This document shows, in pieces, positions 13,564 through 26,400 of a stretch of 64,000 bases of DNA. Made by a program: the position numbers and the translations under genes. Where the stretch lies: positions 14,192 through 78,191 of the forward strand of contig WELB01000016.1 in assembly GCA_009602725.1 (NCBI GenBank). The letters run 5' to 3'. Under the pieces are notes generated by a model that saw only the letters and a list, made by a program, of their open reading frames with translations, was not told where the DNA came from and did not search any database. Source of the DNA: Spirogloea muscicola (taxonomy: Eukaryota > Streptophyta > Zygnematophyceae > Spirogloeales > Spirogloeaceae). The number at the start of each line of letters is the position of its first letter. Within the stretch, counting starts at the first letter, position 1.

Positions 13564-14181
13564 GGGCCGGACGGTGCAACGACGTTGTCACTGGGGCAAT
13601 GTATGATATGACCATTGCTTCGCTTGCTGTGCATCGGTTTACTTGTTAAATTGCTTCACTTAAGACCCCCTCCTCCCCCCCGCCTCCTTCCCCCCTGGGA
13701 CCGGAGCTGGGCGAGCTGTGGCTGGTGGCAGGGGGGAAAGCCGGCATCGGCCATCCGGGATCAAGGGCTTCAGCCACTTGTTAGTGGCTCGAGTTCTCAA
13801 TGAGCCGTCGTCGCCAGTTACATGGCCTTGCAAACTACCATGGAGCTTCTCCCTGCCTGTGAATGCCCAGGTCCTGCCACGCTCAGCTGTGTGCCGTCTT
13901 TATTCACCTCTCTCAGCAAAACAATGCCGCAGGTGTGCGCAACTCACATGTAGAGGGCACCGTCACGAAGCTAAGTTGCAGCAGCCAGCTGCGCCACCAG
14001 CTCCCCTATGCAGCTACTAGCTTTGCTCTGAAGCCTCGAGTTGCTGCTGCTGGTCAGCAGATACAGGCTGCGCTCAGGTCCTCAGGCCCCTGCGGCACGT
14101 CGCGCCAAGCTAGCAGGATTGGTACCTCCTATGCTGCTCAGTAACAGGTGATGATTCTCTGCCCTCCTCAGGCAGCACCGA
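13564..14181. other. Spacer between DPE1 and GT31-A, no gene seen
   Basis: It lies upstream of DPE1 and downstream of the GT31-A stop codon. Short open frames exist on the plus strand, but none has a recognisable domain or splice-consistent continuation. It contains a C-rich run near 13664-13694. Confidence 0.4.
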
Positions 14182-17100
14182 TCATCCGCAGGACTCGTGC
14201 ACCAGCAACATGCGTTGAACGGAGTTGCAGATGCCACTGCATCGCCAGTCAAAAACAGCGATGCAGGGGTTGTCTTCCTGCTTACGGGTCTGGCAGTCTC
14301 CTGCAAGGCAGGCAACGTGCAAGCACACGAACGCAAAAGTGTGAGGCCGCAGCTCTGGGGAACATAGTCTTAGCAGGTCATTGACGATTGCAAGCTGGAG
14401 GGAGGAGAGTCTACTTCAAGCCAGAGTCCTGTTCCATATCATAGGCCAGTCAGCAGCAGTGACACACCAAATAGGGGCAGGGGGAAAATATGTCAGCCAC
14501 TTACCCTCGGGAGGGCTGCCACAGCAGAGTCTTCGCTCATCCACGTGCTCAACATTAAGGCCAAGCATCCAAGAGCCCAAGGATACATCTTCATTCCTGT
14601 ACTCGTGCAGCATGGGCCTGCCAAATAGGTTCCCAATTGAATGTGGGAGAAGACAGGTCCTTCTTGCATGATCATGCCAACCATTGCGCACTGCCTACCT
14701 GACTATGACAATGTGTTGACAAAAAGCATGCAGTAAAGTAAGGAAGATGTTCCCTTATATTGGTGAGAATATGTGACAACTGAATTTGCGAGTTGGCACA
14801 CTTCCAACTTGAGCCGCGAGCTTGGCATGCTCGTATTTCATCACCAATGACGTTATGATAGAAGATGCAGCTGTGGCATGCACACGTAAGTACTTACCTA
14901 TTTATTGCTACATAGTAGGCCAGAGCCTTTGAGAGGCCATAGACTTGACCAGTGGCATGCCTGAAGTAGCTGCAGTTGATGTACAGGCAAACATACAAAC
15001 GACCGTGAACATGTATACACGGACTCCGTTTCTGGAGTGATTGCAAAGGTGACCTCTGTGACAAAAAGCCCACATGTAATACACTCTACTTCTTGTCATT
15101 TGGAAGTGATGAGAGCTTAAGATACTGCCAACCTTTTTGCGTCCCCAAATTTCCACCATTCAGGCTCATGCCAGCGCTGCGTTCTGTACCAGAAGGTTCA
15201 TCGTGTTAATCATGTAAAGTTTCTGATTTCAGCTGCGCACATGGACATCATCAATGGAAAGGTCCTTGCTTGATGTATTGTCTTCATCTGATCATGTGAA
15301 AGATGCAGACCTGAGTGCTGAAAGACTGTGAATACTCACGATTCTGAGTAGACTTCTCCTGACTTCATGCAGCCAACATAAACATGAGATTTTTCTCGAT
15401 GTGTGTGTAGCATCTGAGCCATTTTGCCTGCAGAATGACAAGCTGAGCCACATTAATATATTCAAACTTGCTAACATCTTGCTAAGCTCATGCTCTCTGC
15501 AGGATACAAATAGCCCATGGGAGGAGAGCAGAGACAGGCAACAAACAGCATATGCAAGTTGATTTTAAGATCCTATAAGATGCCTATAAGATGCTTCAAT
15601 CCATCTAGTAATTGAGAGCTCATTCTCCTGCTACTGATGTTCCATGGTCAAACTTTCACAATCAAGCAATATTATGGAAATACTGACCGACATTGATGTA
15701 GACATCATCATCCACTTTGAGGTAGAAGTCGGCATCCCAATGCTTGATGACTGTCGCAAAATATATCTTCGTCTTCTTGGGAAGCTCGTCATAGCCCTCT
15801 ACATGGTCATCCTGGAACATCTCATCAAAATTGCTTCAAAGATGCTGTTGCATTTGCATGTGTAGTGATGTCTGAAGTGCTTTCATGACAGAGCGTTGCG
15901 CTTTGAGGGCCACAGTAAACCGAGTCCAATGAGAAAGGTCACCCAAGTCACCTCACCAAGACAAGAAAGTCTTTGGTTTGTCCACTCTCCTCCTCTATCT
16001 GTTTGTCGGAGCTGTCCCCCCTATTAGCACTACACTCACGAAGACATTGAAGATTCAATGAAGATATCCCCCCTGTTAGCCACTCTTTTTAAAAATCCTT
16101 AAATATCTCAAGAACAAGTAAGTAGCAGATATGTGATATCTCAATGACATGTAAGAAGCAGACTTGAAGATTAATACTTTTCACCTGTGGCTTTCAGTTT
16201 ATGAGATTCTTGCACAAGACAGCCAAGCAGAATGAGCACAACAGCATTGTAGAGGTGTGATGCCTTGTTTATTTGTCTATATCCTATCTCAAGGGTCTGC
16301 CACTGCTGTCTCACCTCCTGCCTATACAAAAACGCAGGACAACTTTATACCCAGAATCTATTTTGGATATGGCATCTGTATAGAAGGCATGCAGAGAGTA
16401 CTTGGAGTGAGCCAGTACAGCTTTGACCCAAGAACTGAGTGCAAAATTACTGGCTGCATCACATGGGTCGTCAATTAGATCCTGCTCGACCGTACACCTA
16501 GATACAATCTGCTCGGATGATATTGCCGCTCAAAAAGCAAAAGCGCCACCCAAGCAGACAGGCACACTTGACAACACTTCACTTCATGCTTACTGTCATT
16601 GTCAAGACATACCTTTACTCATCCAGGTGTGTCGAATCGAGTCTCTCCTGGCTTTCTGACCAAAGCCTGTGTTGATGCCAATAACTGCTAGCAGCTTAGT
16701 ACTGCCTGACGCTGTACTATTTATAGTGACATCTGAAACATAGCCCTTCATTCTTGCTGCTGCCAGGTCCATTTCCAGTATGGAGATCTGCTTTGCCTGC
16801 TCTCTGCAGAACACATTTAAGGACGATTAGACCTTTCAAAGTATCACACTCATCTGCTGTTTGTGACATGACAAGAGTAGCAGCCTACAACCATCAAGGA
16901 GACCATGCCGACGAGGTTGTGGGCTTCCTTCATGGGCTTACTTGCTACCTCATCTACGAAGCATATAGAGTCGAGATGAAAGGTTAGCCGCATCATATTA
17001 CCTTAGATTAAGCAGCTTAAGGCTGTCCTCAGTTGACAACGCTCCTCCAGACTGTTGGGTTATCAGGGAAGGCAGTCACTATCTGATACTTCCAACATGT

Positions 17101-17661
17101 ATCGTACTTAGTGCTAGTGCCCCCTGGCAGTCAGAGCAACACAGGCACTTTGCCTATCATCCACATCCCTTGATTGAGCAGCAAAACCTACGGGTGGTTG
17201 CTGCACCACGGTTCTGTGGGCCTACGACTCACCGATGCTCGTCTCTGAGCTAGTGTGACAAGATCCTGGCGGATCTTGGCATCCTGCCATAACCTGTGAG
17301 ATTACCACAGGTAAGCATTACAATTGCGCATAGATTCATCTGGTGGCAGCTGAGAAGCTGGATACATTTTCCCGAAAAGCTGCAGCCTGCAGCTTGGTCA
17401 TGTGCACCTCAAATGCAGTTGCATGGGACCCTGCTCTTGTCATTCTTTACCATCGACGCCCCTACAGAAGCACATGCACCCTGCGCTCTCGTTCTCAGGA
17501 CGTGCGCTAGCAACCATTGTCAGCTCCAAGAGTACGCGGCGGTGGTAAAGCGAAGCGTGAATCACCGACCGGCCAGCCGTGTAGACGCAAGCCAGGCTGG
17601 AGAGCATGAGCATGATGATGCCGGAGCTCCTGCCGCGCAGCACGGGCCCCCGGTTCCTCAT
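14182..17661 (-). CDS. GT31 beta-1,3-galactosyltransferase family protein, paralog A
   Basis: A Golgi type II membrane glycosyltransferase that probably adds beta-1,3-linked galactose to glycoproteins, related to Arabidopsis B3GALT1-8 (DUF4094 plus galactosyltransferase domain). From the ATG at 17661 a short basic segment is followed by a hydrophobic anchor ([19 protein letters not shown]). Conserved exons: 16613-16803 ([12 protein letters not shown], then [10 protein letters not shown]), 15688-15811 ([16 protein letters not shown] and the metal-binding motif [11 protein letters not shown]), 15340-15427 ([12 protein letters not shown]), 15133-15183 (EPEWWKFGD), 14898-14969 ([19 protein letters not shown]), 14505-14617 (NEDVSLGSW, then CCGSPPEG) and 14182-14300 ([11 protein letters not shown], ending VHESCG). 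Exons between 15811 and 16613 and between 16803 and the first exon were not resolved. The C-terminus stops earlier than in paralog B and is more diverged. It is divergent from PIG-A. Confidence 0.88.
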
Positions 17662-17939
17662 TGCCGGGTTGACGCCCGGTCCGCATGGGCTACCGCTCAC
17701 GGCCTGGCCGTGGAGCAGGCCGCCTGCGGCCGCACTCTGAGCTGCGATTTCGTCGCTCTGTGGCTTGGCGCACAGCGCAGGCGCGTCTGGAGTCCCATGC
17801 ACGCCGTGAATCTCCCCGGGCTGCGGCGAGCAGCCAGGGGGAGACCCCCCTGTGAGGCCCGAGGGTCCGCCGCTGCACAGGCCGATGGCGGCAATGGAAA
17901 GGAGGGTCCGCCGTCCGCCCGCCAATCGGAATTGCAGGC

Positions 17940-18012
17940 CGGGCTGAAGGCCAGCGGCGGCGGCGGCGAGCGGCGGCGGCGGCGGAGCGGCGGCGGCGGC
18001 TGCGGCGCGGCC
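17940..18012. repeat. CGG repeat in the GT31-A upstream region
   Basis: Interrupted CGG/GGC runs with short palindromic GC blocks. The position is upstream of the GT31-A start codon, within the shared GT31-A/PIG-A divergent promoter interval. It resembles the CGG runs at other gene starts in the window. Confidence 0.7.
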
Positions 18013-18097
18013 GCGGGCGGCGGTCTCGGGCGCAGTGGCCACAGACGGCTCTTCCAACGTAAGAACGGCGTATGTGTTGAGTGATGGAGTGCCCGAG

Positions 18098-18470
18098 AGG
18101 CCGAGTACGACGGCAAGCACATTGACAGATGTACATCGCCTGCTGCTAAACTGATCCGCTCGGTAACCACGAGTCAGCACGCATGGGCCGCTAAGTGGTG
18201 CCCGAACACCGCACGGCAATCGACCAGCGCTTGTGCCACCAGCTGAAGCTCGAGACAAGCTTTCTGGTGCAAAGCATGAGCCTGAGCTCGCTGCAAACAG
18301 GCTGACACACGACGTCCCAACGTAAGGCAATGGCTGTGAGAGGCCAGCCCAAAGGAGTGTACAAGAAAGGGCTCGCCCATTGAGGATAGGGGCTGGAAAA
18401 GCCAGCCCAGAAAAGAAGGAACAAAGTACGATAAGGGGGCCAGGGGAAGCGCTAAGATAAACAAGCACCA
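18098..18470 (-). repeat. LINE 3'-end fragment with hairpin unit in the divergent promoter
   Basis: Positions 18098-18325 align with 39632-39850. On the minus strand both encode a similar end of a retrotransposon reverse-transcriptase protein (RVSACLQRAQAHALHQKA in each). Next to it, 18335-18470 carries two hairpins: GGCTGTGAGAGGCCAGCCC and GGCTGGAAAAGCCAGCC. That order (hairpin before the coding end) is reversed compared with 39455-40500, so this copy is rearranged or nested. It occupies most of the interval between GT31-A and PIG-A. Confidence 0.75.
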
Positions 18471-18767
18471 CAAGAAACAAAGCAGCTACGTATTAACCCC
18501 TGCTAAGCAGCCTCAGGTCAGAGAAGCTAGGCTCCTGGAAGTGGGTTCCCTGGCCGCAACAGCCGCAGAAGGACTTGGACACGGTGTGATCCAATTTACT
18601 GTGTATAATGATATTCGTTTCGGCCAAAGGAGGCTGGCAGGGATCCCGCCGTCGCCCGTCGCAAGTCTGCGGCCCGCCGGTTCCGCCGACGCCCAGTCCT
18701 GGGACGGCGGCGCGACTCGCACGATGCCGCGGCGCTGAGCGATGGCGCCGTGGCGCGCCTGCGGCGA

Positions 18768-21632
18768 ATGGCGGCGGCGGCGGCGGCGGCGGCGGCGTCC
18801 TGCGGCCCTGGGCGACGGCGGCACCGCGTCCTCATGGTGTCCGACTTCTTCTACCCCAACTTTGGCGGCGTCGAGAACCACATCTACTACCTCTCGCAGT
18901 GCCTCCTGCAGCGCGGCCACAAGGTGAGCATGCTGCCGCGCCTGCGTGAGCCGAGCGCCGCTCTAAGCTCGACTTCCTTTGCTCCTTCGACCTTCCTGAG
19001 GTGTCCTCTTGCGCCGTCTTCGCCAGGTGGTGGTTCTCACCCACGCGTACGGCAACCGCGCCGGCGTCCGGTACATGACCAATGGCCTGAAGGTGTACTA
19101 CGTGCCGAGGCTGGCCTTCTACCTGCAGAGCACGCTGCCGACGCTCTTTGGCAGCCTGCCTATCGTCCGGGCGGTGCTGGTGCGCGAGAGGATCACACTC
19201 CTGCATGGCCACCAGGCCTTCTCTGCCCTGTGCCATGAGGCCATCCTGCACGCCCGCACCATGGGCTGCGGCGTCACCTTCACGGATCACTCGCTGTACG
19301 GCTTCTCCGACATTGGTAGCATACACATGAACAAGGTTGGTGCCATTTAGGTGCACTACCTCGCATTCAGCAGTTTCTGGCAGTGCATGAAGCTTGTTAA
19401 GCCGGATCAGCATCCTAGTGGTTTAGAAGGGAGGGGCCACATAATTCGTGCTGGCTTGGTACTTGAGAAGGTGGCTAGTGCTGGAATGAAAGCACAGAGA
19501 GCGACTGAAGCCCTTCTTGGGGCCCCAATTCATCCGGCTCTTATTATCTCCTTCCTGTAAGCCGAAGTCTCTGCAAGAGAGACCGCATGACTTTCATGAC
19601 AACCTCAGCGGACAATTCTGCTTCTTTGTGATTTTGCAGATACTGCAATTCACTATGTCAGACTGTCAGCAAGCTATCTGTGTATCTCACACCAGCAAGG
19701 AGAATACCTCACTCCGCTCTGGCATACCGCCACATAGAGTGTCGGTCATCCCCAACGCTGTAGTTACAAGCATGTTCCAACCTGATCCAGGACGACAAGA
19801 TCCTGGTGCCATCACCATTGTCATCATAAGCCGCTTGGTCTACAGGAAGGGGGCCGATTTGCTGGTTGAGGTCATACCTGAAGTGTGTCGCAGACATACA
19901 GAGGTACAACTCCAAGGTATCAGCTCAAAGCGCACGCAAATATCTTGTTGTCCTGAATTTACAGCATGTTTTGATGCTCAAATGTTTGATTGTTGACGTA
20001 GATAGCTGATTGGTGGACAACAAGTATGACGTCACTTGTCCAGAAGCCTCTGCTCGGCTGGGCTTGTACCTTTATTATTATGCACCACTGGATCGGTACC
20101 TGCTTTGAGATGTCTATGTCAATGCAACCTGCAGTCACTCTCATTTTGATAGAATCTTTGGGCTTGCAGATTCGTTTTGTGGTTGGTGGTGACGGGCCAA
20201 AACGAGTTCGTCTAGAGGAGATGAGAGAGAAGCATGCTTTACAGGAGAAGGTGGAAATGCTGGGAGCGGTCCCTCACAAAGATGTGCAGGGTGTGCTCAC
20301 ACGCGGCCAGATCTTTCTGAACAGGTGACCTTGGCGTCCATAAGCTCAAACATCTGTGAGACTATGGCCTTATTGACCAGCACATACCAGTACATTGATT
20401 CTAAAGTGAATTGAGTCTTTATTGCAGCTCTTTGACTGAGGCATTCTGCATAGCTCTCCTTGAGGCAGCAAGCTGCGGCCTCCTCTGCGTCAGCACACGA
20501 GTAGGTGGTGTCCCAGAGGTGAGTTGCACAGCTTCTGCATGCTCACATGGAAATGGTCATTCAACTTGGCATGTCCATGTTTCCGAAGGATCTACAATCC
20601 GGACACAGATTGCTCTTGCCAGCTTAGTCTGATGTGCACTGAGCATCATTGATTTACGACAGGTATTGCCACCAGATATGCTTGTCTTGGCGGAGCCAGC
20701 TCCTGCTGACATTGTGCATGCAATTGAACACGCAATTGAGCTTTTACCAACCATAGACCCGTGCGCGATGCACAGACGAGTATGATAACTTCTGACTTCC
20801 GCTTCTGTCAAGCTTATCTAAAAGCATCTGTGGTTCTTAACACACAGACTGTATGAAGTCTTTCAAGTTGTAAGCACTCTCTTGCAAGAGTATAATAGTC
20901 ACATTCTAACTGAACATCGGCATGTACAAAGATCAGCTGCTTTTCGTATTAGCATCGATCATGCTTGTTTGACCATATCTTGTCATTCTTTTTGGCAGGT
21001 AACAGAGATGTACAGCTGGCAAGACATTGCTGAGAGGACAGAGCTTGTGTACGATCGCATAGCCACTGCACCCTCTGACAATCTCTTGACGCGCTTGTCA
21101 AGGTGACTGAAGAGATTTTGATCTGGTTTGCTTGGGGTGATAATGATACCTGTTCTAGAGATCCTCAAGGATGTCCTACAAGGTGGAGAGTGTTGAGTGT
21201 GTCATACTGTGATATGCTGCGACAGAATCCAAGTCGATTAGCTTGTCTCATACCTGATGAGTATTTCCGTGATAATCAGGTTCTACGCATGCGGACCTTG
21301 GGCTGGGAAGCTCTTCTGCCTGGTGGTCACGATCAATCACCTTCTATGGCATTTCTTGGAATGGTGGCAGGTACATCAGCAAGGAGCCTGCACTTGTCAG
21401 AATTCTTGTGCAGCTGGAGTTGATGGTTCACTAATTTGTCATGCTTTTTGGAATCAGTCTATGTCTCATTGTATGCTAGGTACGCATGGTAACCAGGGGT
21501 GTCTGTGTCGCACACCCTTATCGGAATCATCTTCTTGGTCAAGCTTAAGATGCTCGTAGCGGCTGACAGGCTCTGCGTTTTCGCCTGCAGCCTGCTCATT
21601 TGATGGACATCTGTCCAGACTTCCCGCAATGA
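18768..21632 (+). CDS. PIGA: GPI N-acetylglucosaminyltransferase catalytic subunit
   Basis: GT4-family enzyme of the ER (GPI-GnT complex). It transfers GlcNAc from UDP-GlcNAc to phosphatidylinositol, the first step of GPI-anchor synthesis. Nine exons join in frame to about 442 residues, a normal family length: 18768-18923, 19027-19335, 19640-19903, 20170-20324, 20428-20518, 20663-20779, 20999-21102, 21280-21370 and 21591-21632. The start ATG at 18768 is followed by an alanine run coded by GCG repeats and then [20 protein letters not shown]. Other hallmarks are [27 protein letters not shown], and [18 protein letters not shown] with VGGVPEV. Exon eight encodes a C-terminal membrane helix ([20 protein letters not shown]). 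It is flanked by two GT31 paralogs, and a divergent promoter is shared with GT31-A. Confidence 0.96.
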
Positions 21633-22329
21633 CCTGTGGAGGAGCATGAGGCACGATAGCTAAATTGGACCGTCTGGGTTTCTGCCATGGCAGCTCGCCA
21701 GCAGCATGATCTATGCAGGATTGCACCCGGCAGCATGCAGGCGTTGCTGCAAATGGTCTGGAGGGTCTTCATTATGTCTGTGCGCTATGGTCGTGGGAGG
21801 CTAGAAGACTGCCGCGGGAAGAAGATGCTCATCAAAGTTCACACAAGCAGAATGAAGCAGCTGATGCTTCCTTATGGGGTGCATGCCCCCCCACAACGTC
21901 GAGGCCCGGGGGGGGCGCGAATCGGCCCCTCGTCCGCAGTAAGCCGGTAGAATGGGGCTCTCAATGGGCGCAGCGCTCCTCCGGCAGCTAGCTACGCGAG
22001 CTTCCCCGCCGCCAGGGGGTCCCCCCAGTCGGCCGCCGGCCCAGCCTGCCGCACGGCGGGGAGGGAAGAAAAGGCCCAAGCCGAGCCAATACACCAGTTC
22101 CAAGGAATGCGAATTATGCGGCTACACAAAGCGAAGCTCGGCAGGCAGAGAAGGGGCGCGCGCGCGGTGCGAATGGAATGATGAGGGTGGCCAATGTAAG
22201 CCGCTTCTTCTTTGAATATAAGCCGATACACCGTTCAGGCAAAAGCTAGCGCTAGGCAGGGTTAGCCGCGCCGCCGGCCGGCGACGCTCCGCCTCCCCCG
22301 GGCCGCTGACGTTCGCCGCCCGCTTCTCC
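21633..22329. other. Spacer after PIG-A, no gene assigned
   Basis: The first 250 bases are probably the PIG-A 3' region. From about 21890 it becomes GC-rich, with C and G runs. An open plus frame from 21952 to 22215 has no recognisable domain. GCGCGCGCGCGGTGCGAATG near 22155 loosely resembles the repeat cores at 32707 and 48318. Confidence 0.4.
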
Positions 22330-22660
22330 GCTTCCCGCTACGGGCAGCAGAGCGAGCAGCCTGGCTTCAATGTCGCCGGGTCCCTCGCTCAAGTCTTCCG
22401 GTCGCCGGGTCCCTCGCTCAAGACTTCTTCTTCTAGTCTTCCGGACCTTGTCAGATCAACCTTTGGGCTGGCCTCTCACAGCCCTTGCCCCCATTGGGAG
22501 AGCCACTTCTCTCACAGCCCTTGCCCCCATTTAGGTACCTCCATCATTTGGCCCCTTTGAACCTTTGTCAATTCTTTTTCGGGCTGGCTTTTCACAGCCC
22601 TTGCCCCCATTGGGAGTGCCACTTTCTTCTCACAGTCACCAGTCAATCTGGCCGCGCCTT
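22330..22660 (+). repeat. LINE C-terminal scrap followed by hairpin units
   Basis: Positions 22360-22393 encode PGFNVAGSLAQV in the plus direction, matching PGFNAAGSLAKV at 48877-48912 in a LINE end. A 22-bp piece, gtcgccgggtccctcgctca plus ag, is duplicated in tandem at 22372-22393 and 22401-22422 (period 29). Downstream are repeated hairpin units (GGGCTGGCCTCTCACAGCCC at about 22466; GGGCTGGCTTTTCACAGCCC at about 22580). The stretch near 22530-22620 is the reverse complement of about 49445-49530. Confidence 0.75.
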
Positions 22661-22884
22661 CTTTCCGGATGCGCTTGGCCATCTCCTTGCAGCAGTCCCT
22701 TGCCTTCGCGGTTCACTTGCGCGCAGGCTGCGCTTTGGCGGTGGCCTCCGGCTTCCGTCAGGGCGATGTCTATCCGCCTGCTAGCTATTTCGATTTGCCT
22801 CTACTGACTAGAGGTTACTGAGAGTCCCCTTGCTGCCGTCTTAGCACTTAGTACCTTGCTATCTGCGCCATCCGGCTCCTTCAG

Positions 22885-22985
22885 ACCTTGTCCATTCCAC
22901 TTTTGGCTGGCCTTTCCCAGCCACCAGTCAATTTGTGCTTGTTCTTAATCAATTGGGCCGCGCTTTCTTTCTCTTTCTCCGCTTC
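22885..22985. repeat. Hairpin repeat unit with the CACCAGTCAAT motif
   Basis: GGCTGGCCTTTCCCAGCC is followed by ACCAGTCAATTTGTGC and, a little later, TTGGGCCGCGCTTTCTTTCT. Similar CACCAGTyAAT plus GGCCGCGCT blocks occur at about 22640-22672, 28312-28345 (reverse strand) and 28712-28740. It lies upstream of GT31-B. Confidence 0.65.
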
Positions 22986-23431
22986 GCAACAAGGGGTCCT
23001 CGAGTGGCTATCCGCCTTGGCCACGTGGTGTGCCCCAAACTGGCCTCTGCCATCGTCAGCGCCGACGGCCCGCTCGCCGTCGTCAGCAGCCGCCTCCGTC
23101 GCCAGTCTACCGGGCGGTTGCCCGCGCCCCGCCCTCCCCCGCTCATCACCCCCCCCCCCACACCCGCGGTATGCACTTTCCCAGCCGCTCTTTCGTTATC
23201 AGCAGCCGCCTTCTCCTTCACCACCAAAAGCGCCGTCGGTCCGCTAAGGTCGTTCTCTCGTTCAACCTTTGCGGGCCACNCTGCAGGCCTGGCTCCGCCG
23301 GCGCGGGGGAGGCCGGCGCCGGCCCGGCGCGGCGCCCGCCGCATGAGACGCACTCCCGGCTCGGGCGCCATGTACGATCCCGAGGCGTGGCGGCAGCTGA
23401 GGCGGTAGACGGCGTGCGGGTGGGAAGAGGG
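22986..23431 (+). other. GC-rich 5' flank of GT31-B
   Basis: C-rich and GCC-rich sequence with a single unresolved base at 23280. The frame of the GT31-B first exon stays open well upstream of its ATG at 23432, but I see no support for an earlier start. Confidence 0.45.
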
Positions 23432-26400
23432 ATGCCGGCCCGGAGCAAGGGAGCGGCGCGATCCATCGGCAAAGTAGCCATCTGGCTGGCCACCGTCTTC
23501 GGCGCCACCTACGTCTGCGGGAGGTGCGGCTCGTTTGCCAGGCCCACATTCCCGCCGAGCTCCACCCCAGGGATGGCTTCACCGAGGTCAAGCAGGCTCG
23601 GGTCCATCGAGCGGGTCTTGAGCAATGAGCTTGCAGCAAGCTGAGGGGGCTCCAATGGGTGCTCTCCAACGAAAGCCTGAACGCAGCGGAGCTAGAGAGT
23701 GAGGATGAGAATCAGAAGGGTTTGGCAAACAGCTTGCAACCGTCTGGCAACCGTTTGAGGAGCCAGTATGATGCTGGACCACAGCAGGGTTCCTTTCCTT
23801 CTAAGGAGATCTGCAGTGTGCAAGGCTTCAACATCCGATGATAGACTCGACAAGTCTCAGTCGCTTTCTGTGCTGCTGACACTGGCCTACTGCTGACTCT
23901 TCCAAGACTCCACAGACTCCATTGTTCCTGGTCTGGGCCTGGCTTACACTGACCACTTCATCAAACAATAAACTTCTCTGCTCCCAGAGGCTAGACAATG
24001 CTTGGAGGGAGAAGTCTGCACAAGCCATAGTTGGGTGACAATGCTGCAGTCCATTGGCACTCCTGACCGGACTGCGTCTGAAGGTGCAGGATCTGGCACA
24101 GCACAAACCTACAGCCACGTGCCAAGAGCGACTTTGAAGGGCTTGTGGACCACCCTATGAGATCGATCTCCCTCAGAGCAATTCAGGAGCCAGCTGAAAG
24201 GAGATTAGTACGTGTTTTGGCCCTGACTTGCTGCCTGTAGATAAATGGCAATCATCAACTTGGTTAATGTATGCAAGGCTCCTGCAACTCTCAGGTACAG
24301 GGCGAGCTTTATGATTGAGCTGCCTCCTGCTCTGTGCATGGACACAGACACCTTCACATCGAGAACGTAATATACTTGAGGAGGTTACAGCCACCCACCA
24401 AGCCATCAGGTTAGGCTTCGGCACCGAAGGTTCTAATCAATGCCAAAGATGGTGACATGCCTTAGGCAGCGAGCATCTGCACACCTTACATCTACTCGTT
24501 GGCGGTTGTCCAGTCATTCAGTGATCCACGCTGCTCATAGTTCCTTGGAAGAGAGAAGAGAAGGATTGGTCCTGTGGATGACTTGTCAGAGCTTCTCAGG
24601 TTCTTGGCAAGCTTGATCCATCAAACCTGACAGGGCACTTGACAAGAGCATATCATCCCTGGAAATGGAACTTGCGGCTGCTCGTGCGGCTGGGACCAAG
24701 GACGGCACACCCAACAATGCTTTTCTGGGAGGGGCCAGCTTGGGCGGCTCATCAGAGCCTCGACCGAAAGTCCTTGCAGTGATTGGTGTCAACACAGCTT
24801 TTAGTAGCCGGAAGCGACGAGACTCCCTCCGAGAAACCTGGGTGCCAAGAGGTGAGAGGCACTGTTTTGAAGGTGAACCGACCTGTCTTGACTTGCATTT
24901 GAGTAGGCAATGTGGCGGCTTGTTTGAGAGTGTGCAATCTGTTCTCGGGGAGCAATAAAAGAGGTGAGGTTCCCATTGTGCTGGGCATGAAGTGCAGGGG
25001 CATGCATGCTCATTGCTGCTTAGGCTCTCCTTGTGATCCACCATAATGATCTCATCAGGAGAAAGACTGTCGAAGCTGGAGAAGGAGAAGGGCATGGTGG
25101 TTCGATTCGTCATCGGCCACAGGTGTGAGCGCAGCCTGCTCTCTAGCAATGAAGGCCAACTGCTGCAGCTTGTGGTATGTGTGTGAGGTAGAATGCTTTT
25201 GTGTAATTTGATAGCTGCAGCTCTGACTGCTGGCAACCACTATCCAGATTCTCCGCTTCTGATTGCTGACAAGCTTCTCTCTCACAATCTGCAGTGCGAC
25301 ACCTGGCGGCGTGTATGATCAAGCAATTGACGATGAGGATGCAGAGTATCACGACTTTTTGAGAGTGGTATACACTTAGGCCAGATGCTGCTGAATTGCA
25401 CGTTGTAGCAGTTATTTTATGGCACTGCAGCTTCATATACTCATGCCATGCTCTGCTATCCCAGCATTGCTCTGTTTCTGCAGTGCCTTGCATTGGTCGC
25501 CAGCTCGCTCGGTCGACTATGTGCGCAAAATATCTTGTCCGTGATTGACAACGAAACACGTTTGTAGGTCCACGAGGAGAAGTACCTCACACTATCAGCC
25601 AAGACAAAGATATATTTTGCTACAGCTGTCCTCAAGTGGGAGGCTGATTTTTACATTAAGGTCGATGATGATGTGCACGTTAATCTCGGTGAGTATTGCT
25701 TAGATTGTCTTCTAGCACACTTGGACCCTGGACCCGACCCTGTAAATGGTGACTGATAGCACTGTATCATTTGACCAAGAAAAACTAGGTCCTGTTGCAC
25801 CTTGCCTTAGCATCAACGCATGAGGTCCTTGACTTGGCAATGAGCTACCGCTGCAGAGCTTCTACGCTTCTTCTAGTCACATAAGTACATATAGCATCCT
25901 GTCACCACCATTGGTCATGGGCTGTGTGCACAATGCGTCTCATGACAGGCATCCTGGGCTCTACACTTGTCAAGCATCGAGCAAAGCCACGTGTGTACCT
26001 GGGCTGTATGAAGTCAGGACCTGTTCTGGCTCAGAAGTGAGGCAATCAACACCTATCTAGCTTGATAATGCGTTTCAGAGCAACTGGCTGTACTTTTGCT
26101 TATGTGTTGCTTTGCAATGTATATCTCTCATTATGACAAAATACTTTACTACCTCATATTTAGATGGCATGTGATGTGATGATCTGGACCTGCAGAGGAG
26201 TGAAGTATGCTGAGCCTGAGTACTGGAAATTTGGAGAGGAAGGAAACAAGTAAGTACGTACTGCGCACATCGCAGACATCATTGACTTACAGAGTGAGAT
26301 TTTCTTCTATGTCTGCAACAGCCCTTTCTCAAGATGGTGGCATGATTTGTTCCAGGTATTTTCGTCATGCTACTGGACAAATCTATGCAATATCGAAGGA

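Noticed and set aside
18174-18480. Minus-strand open frames of about 100 codons called as a protein
   Set aside because: They are translations of the LINE end and hairpin repeat, and the same residues recur at 39707 and 48403.
22485-23247. Plus-strand open frames over 22485-23247
   Set aside because: They run through hairpin units and C-rich sequence, with low-complexity Ser/Pro/Ala products and no domain.
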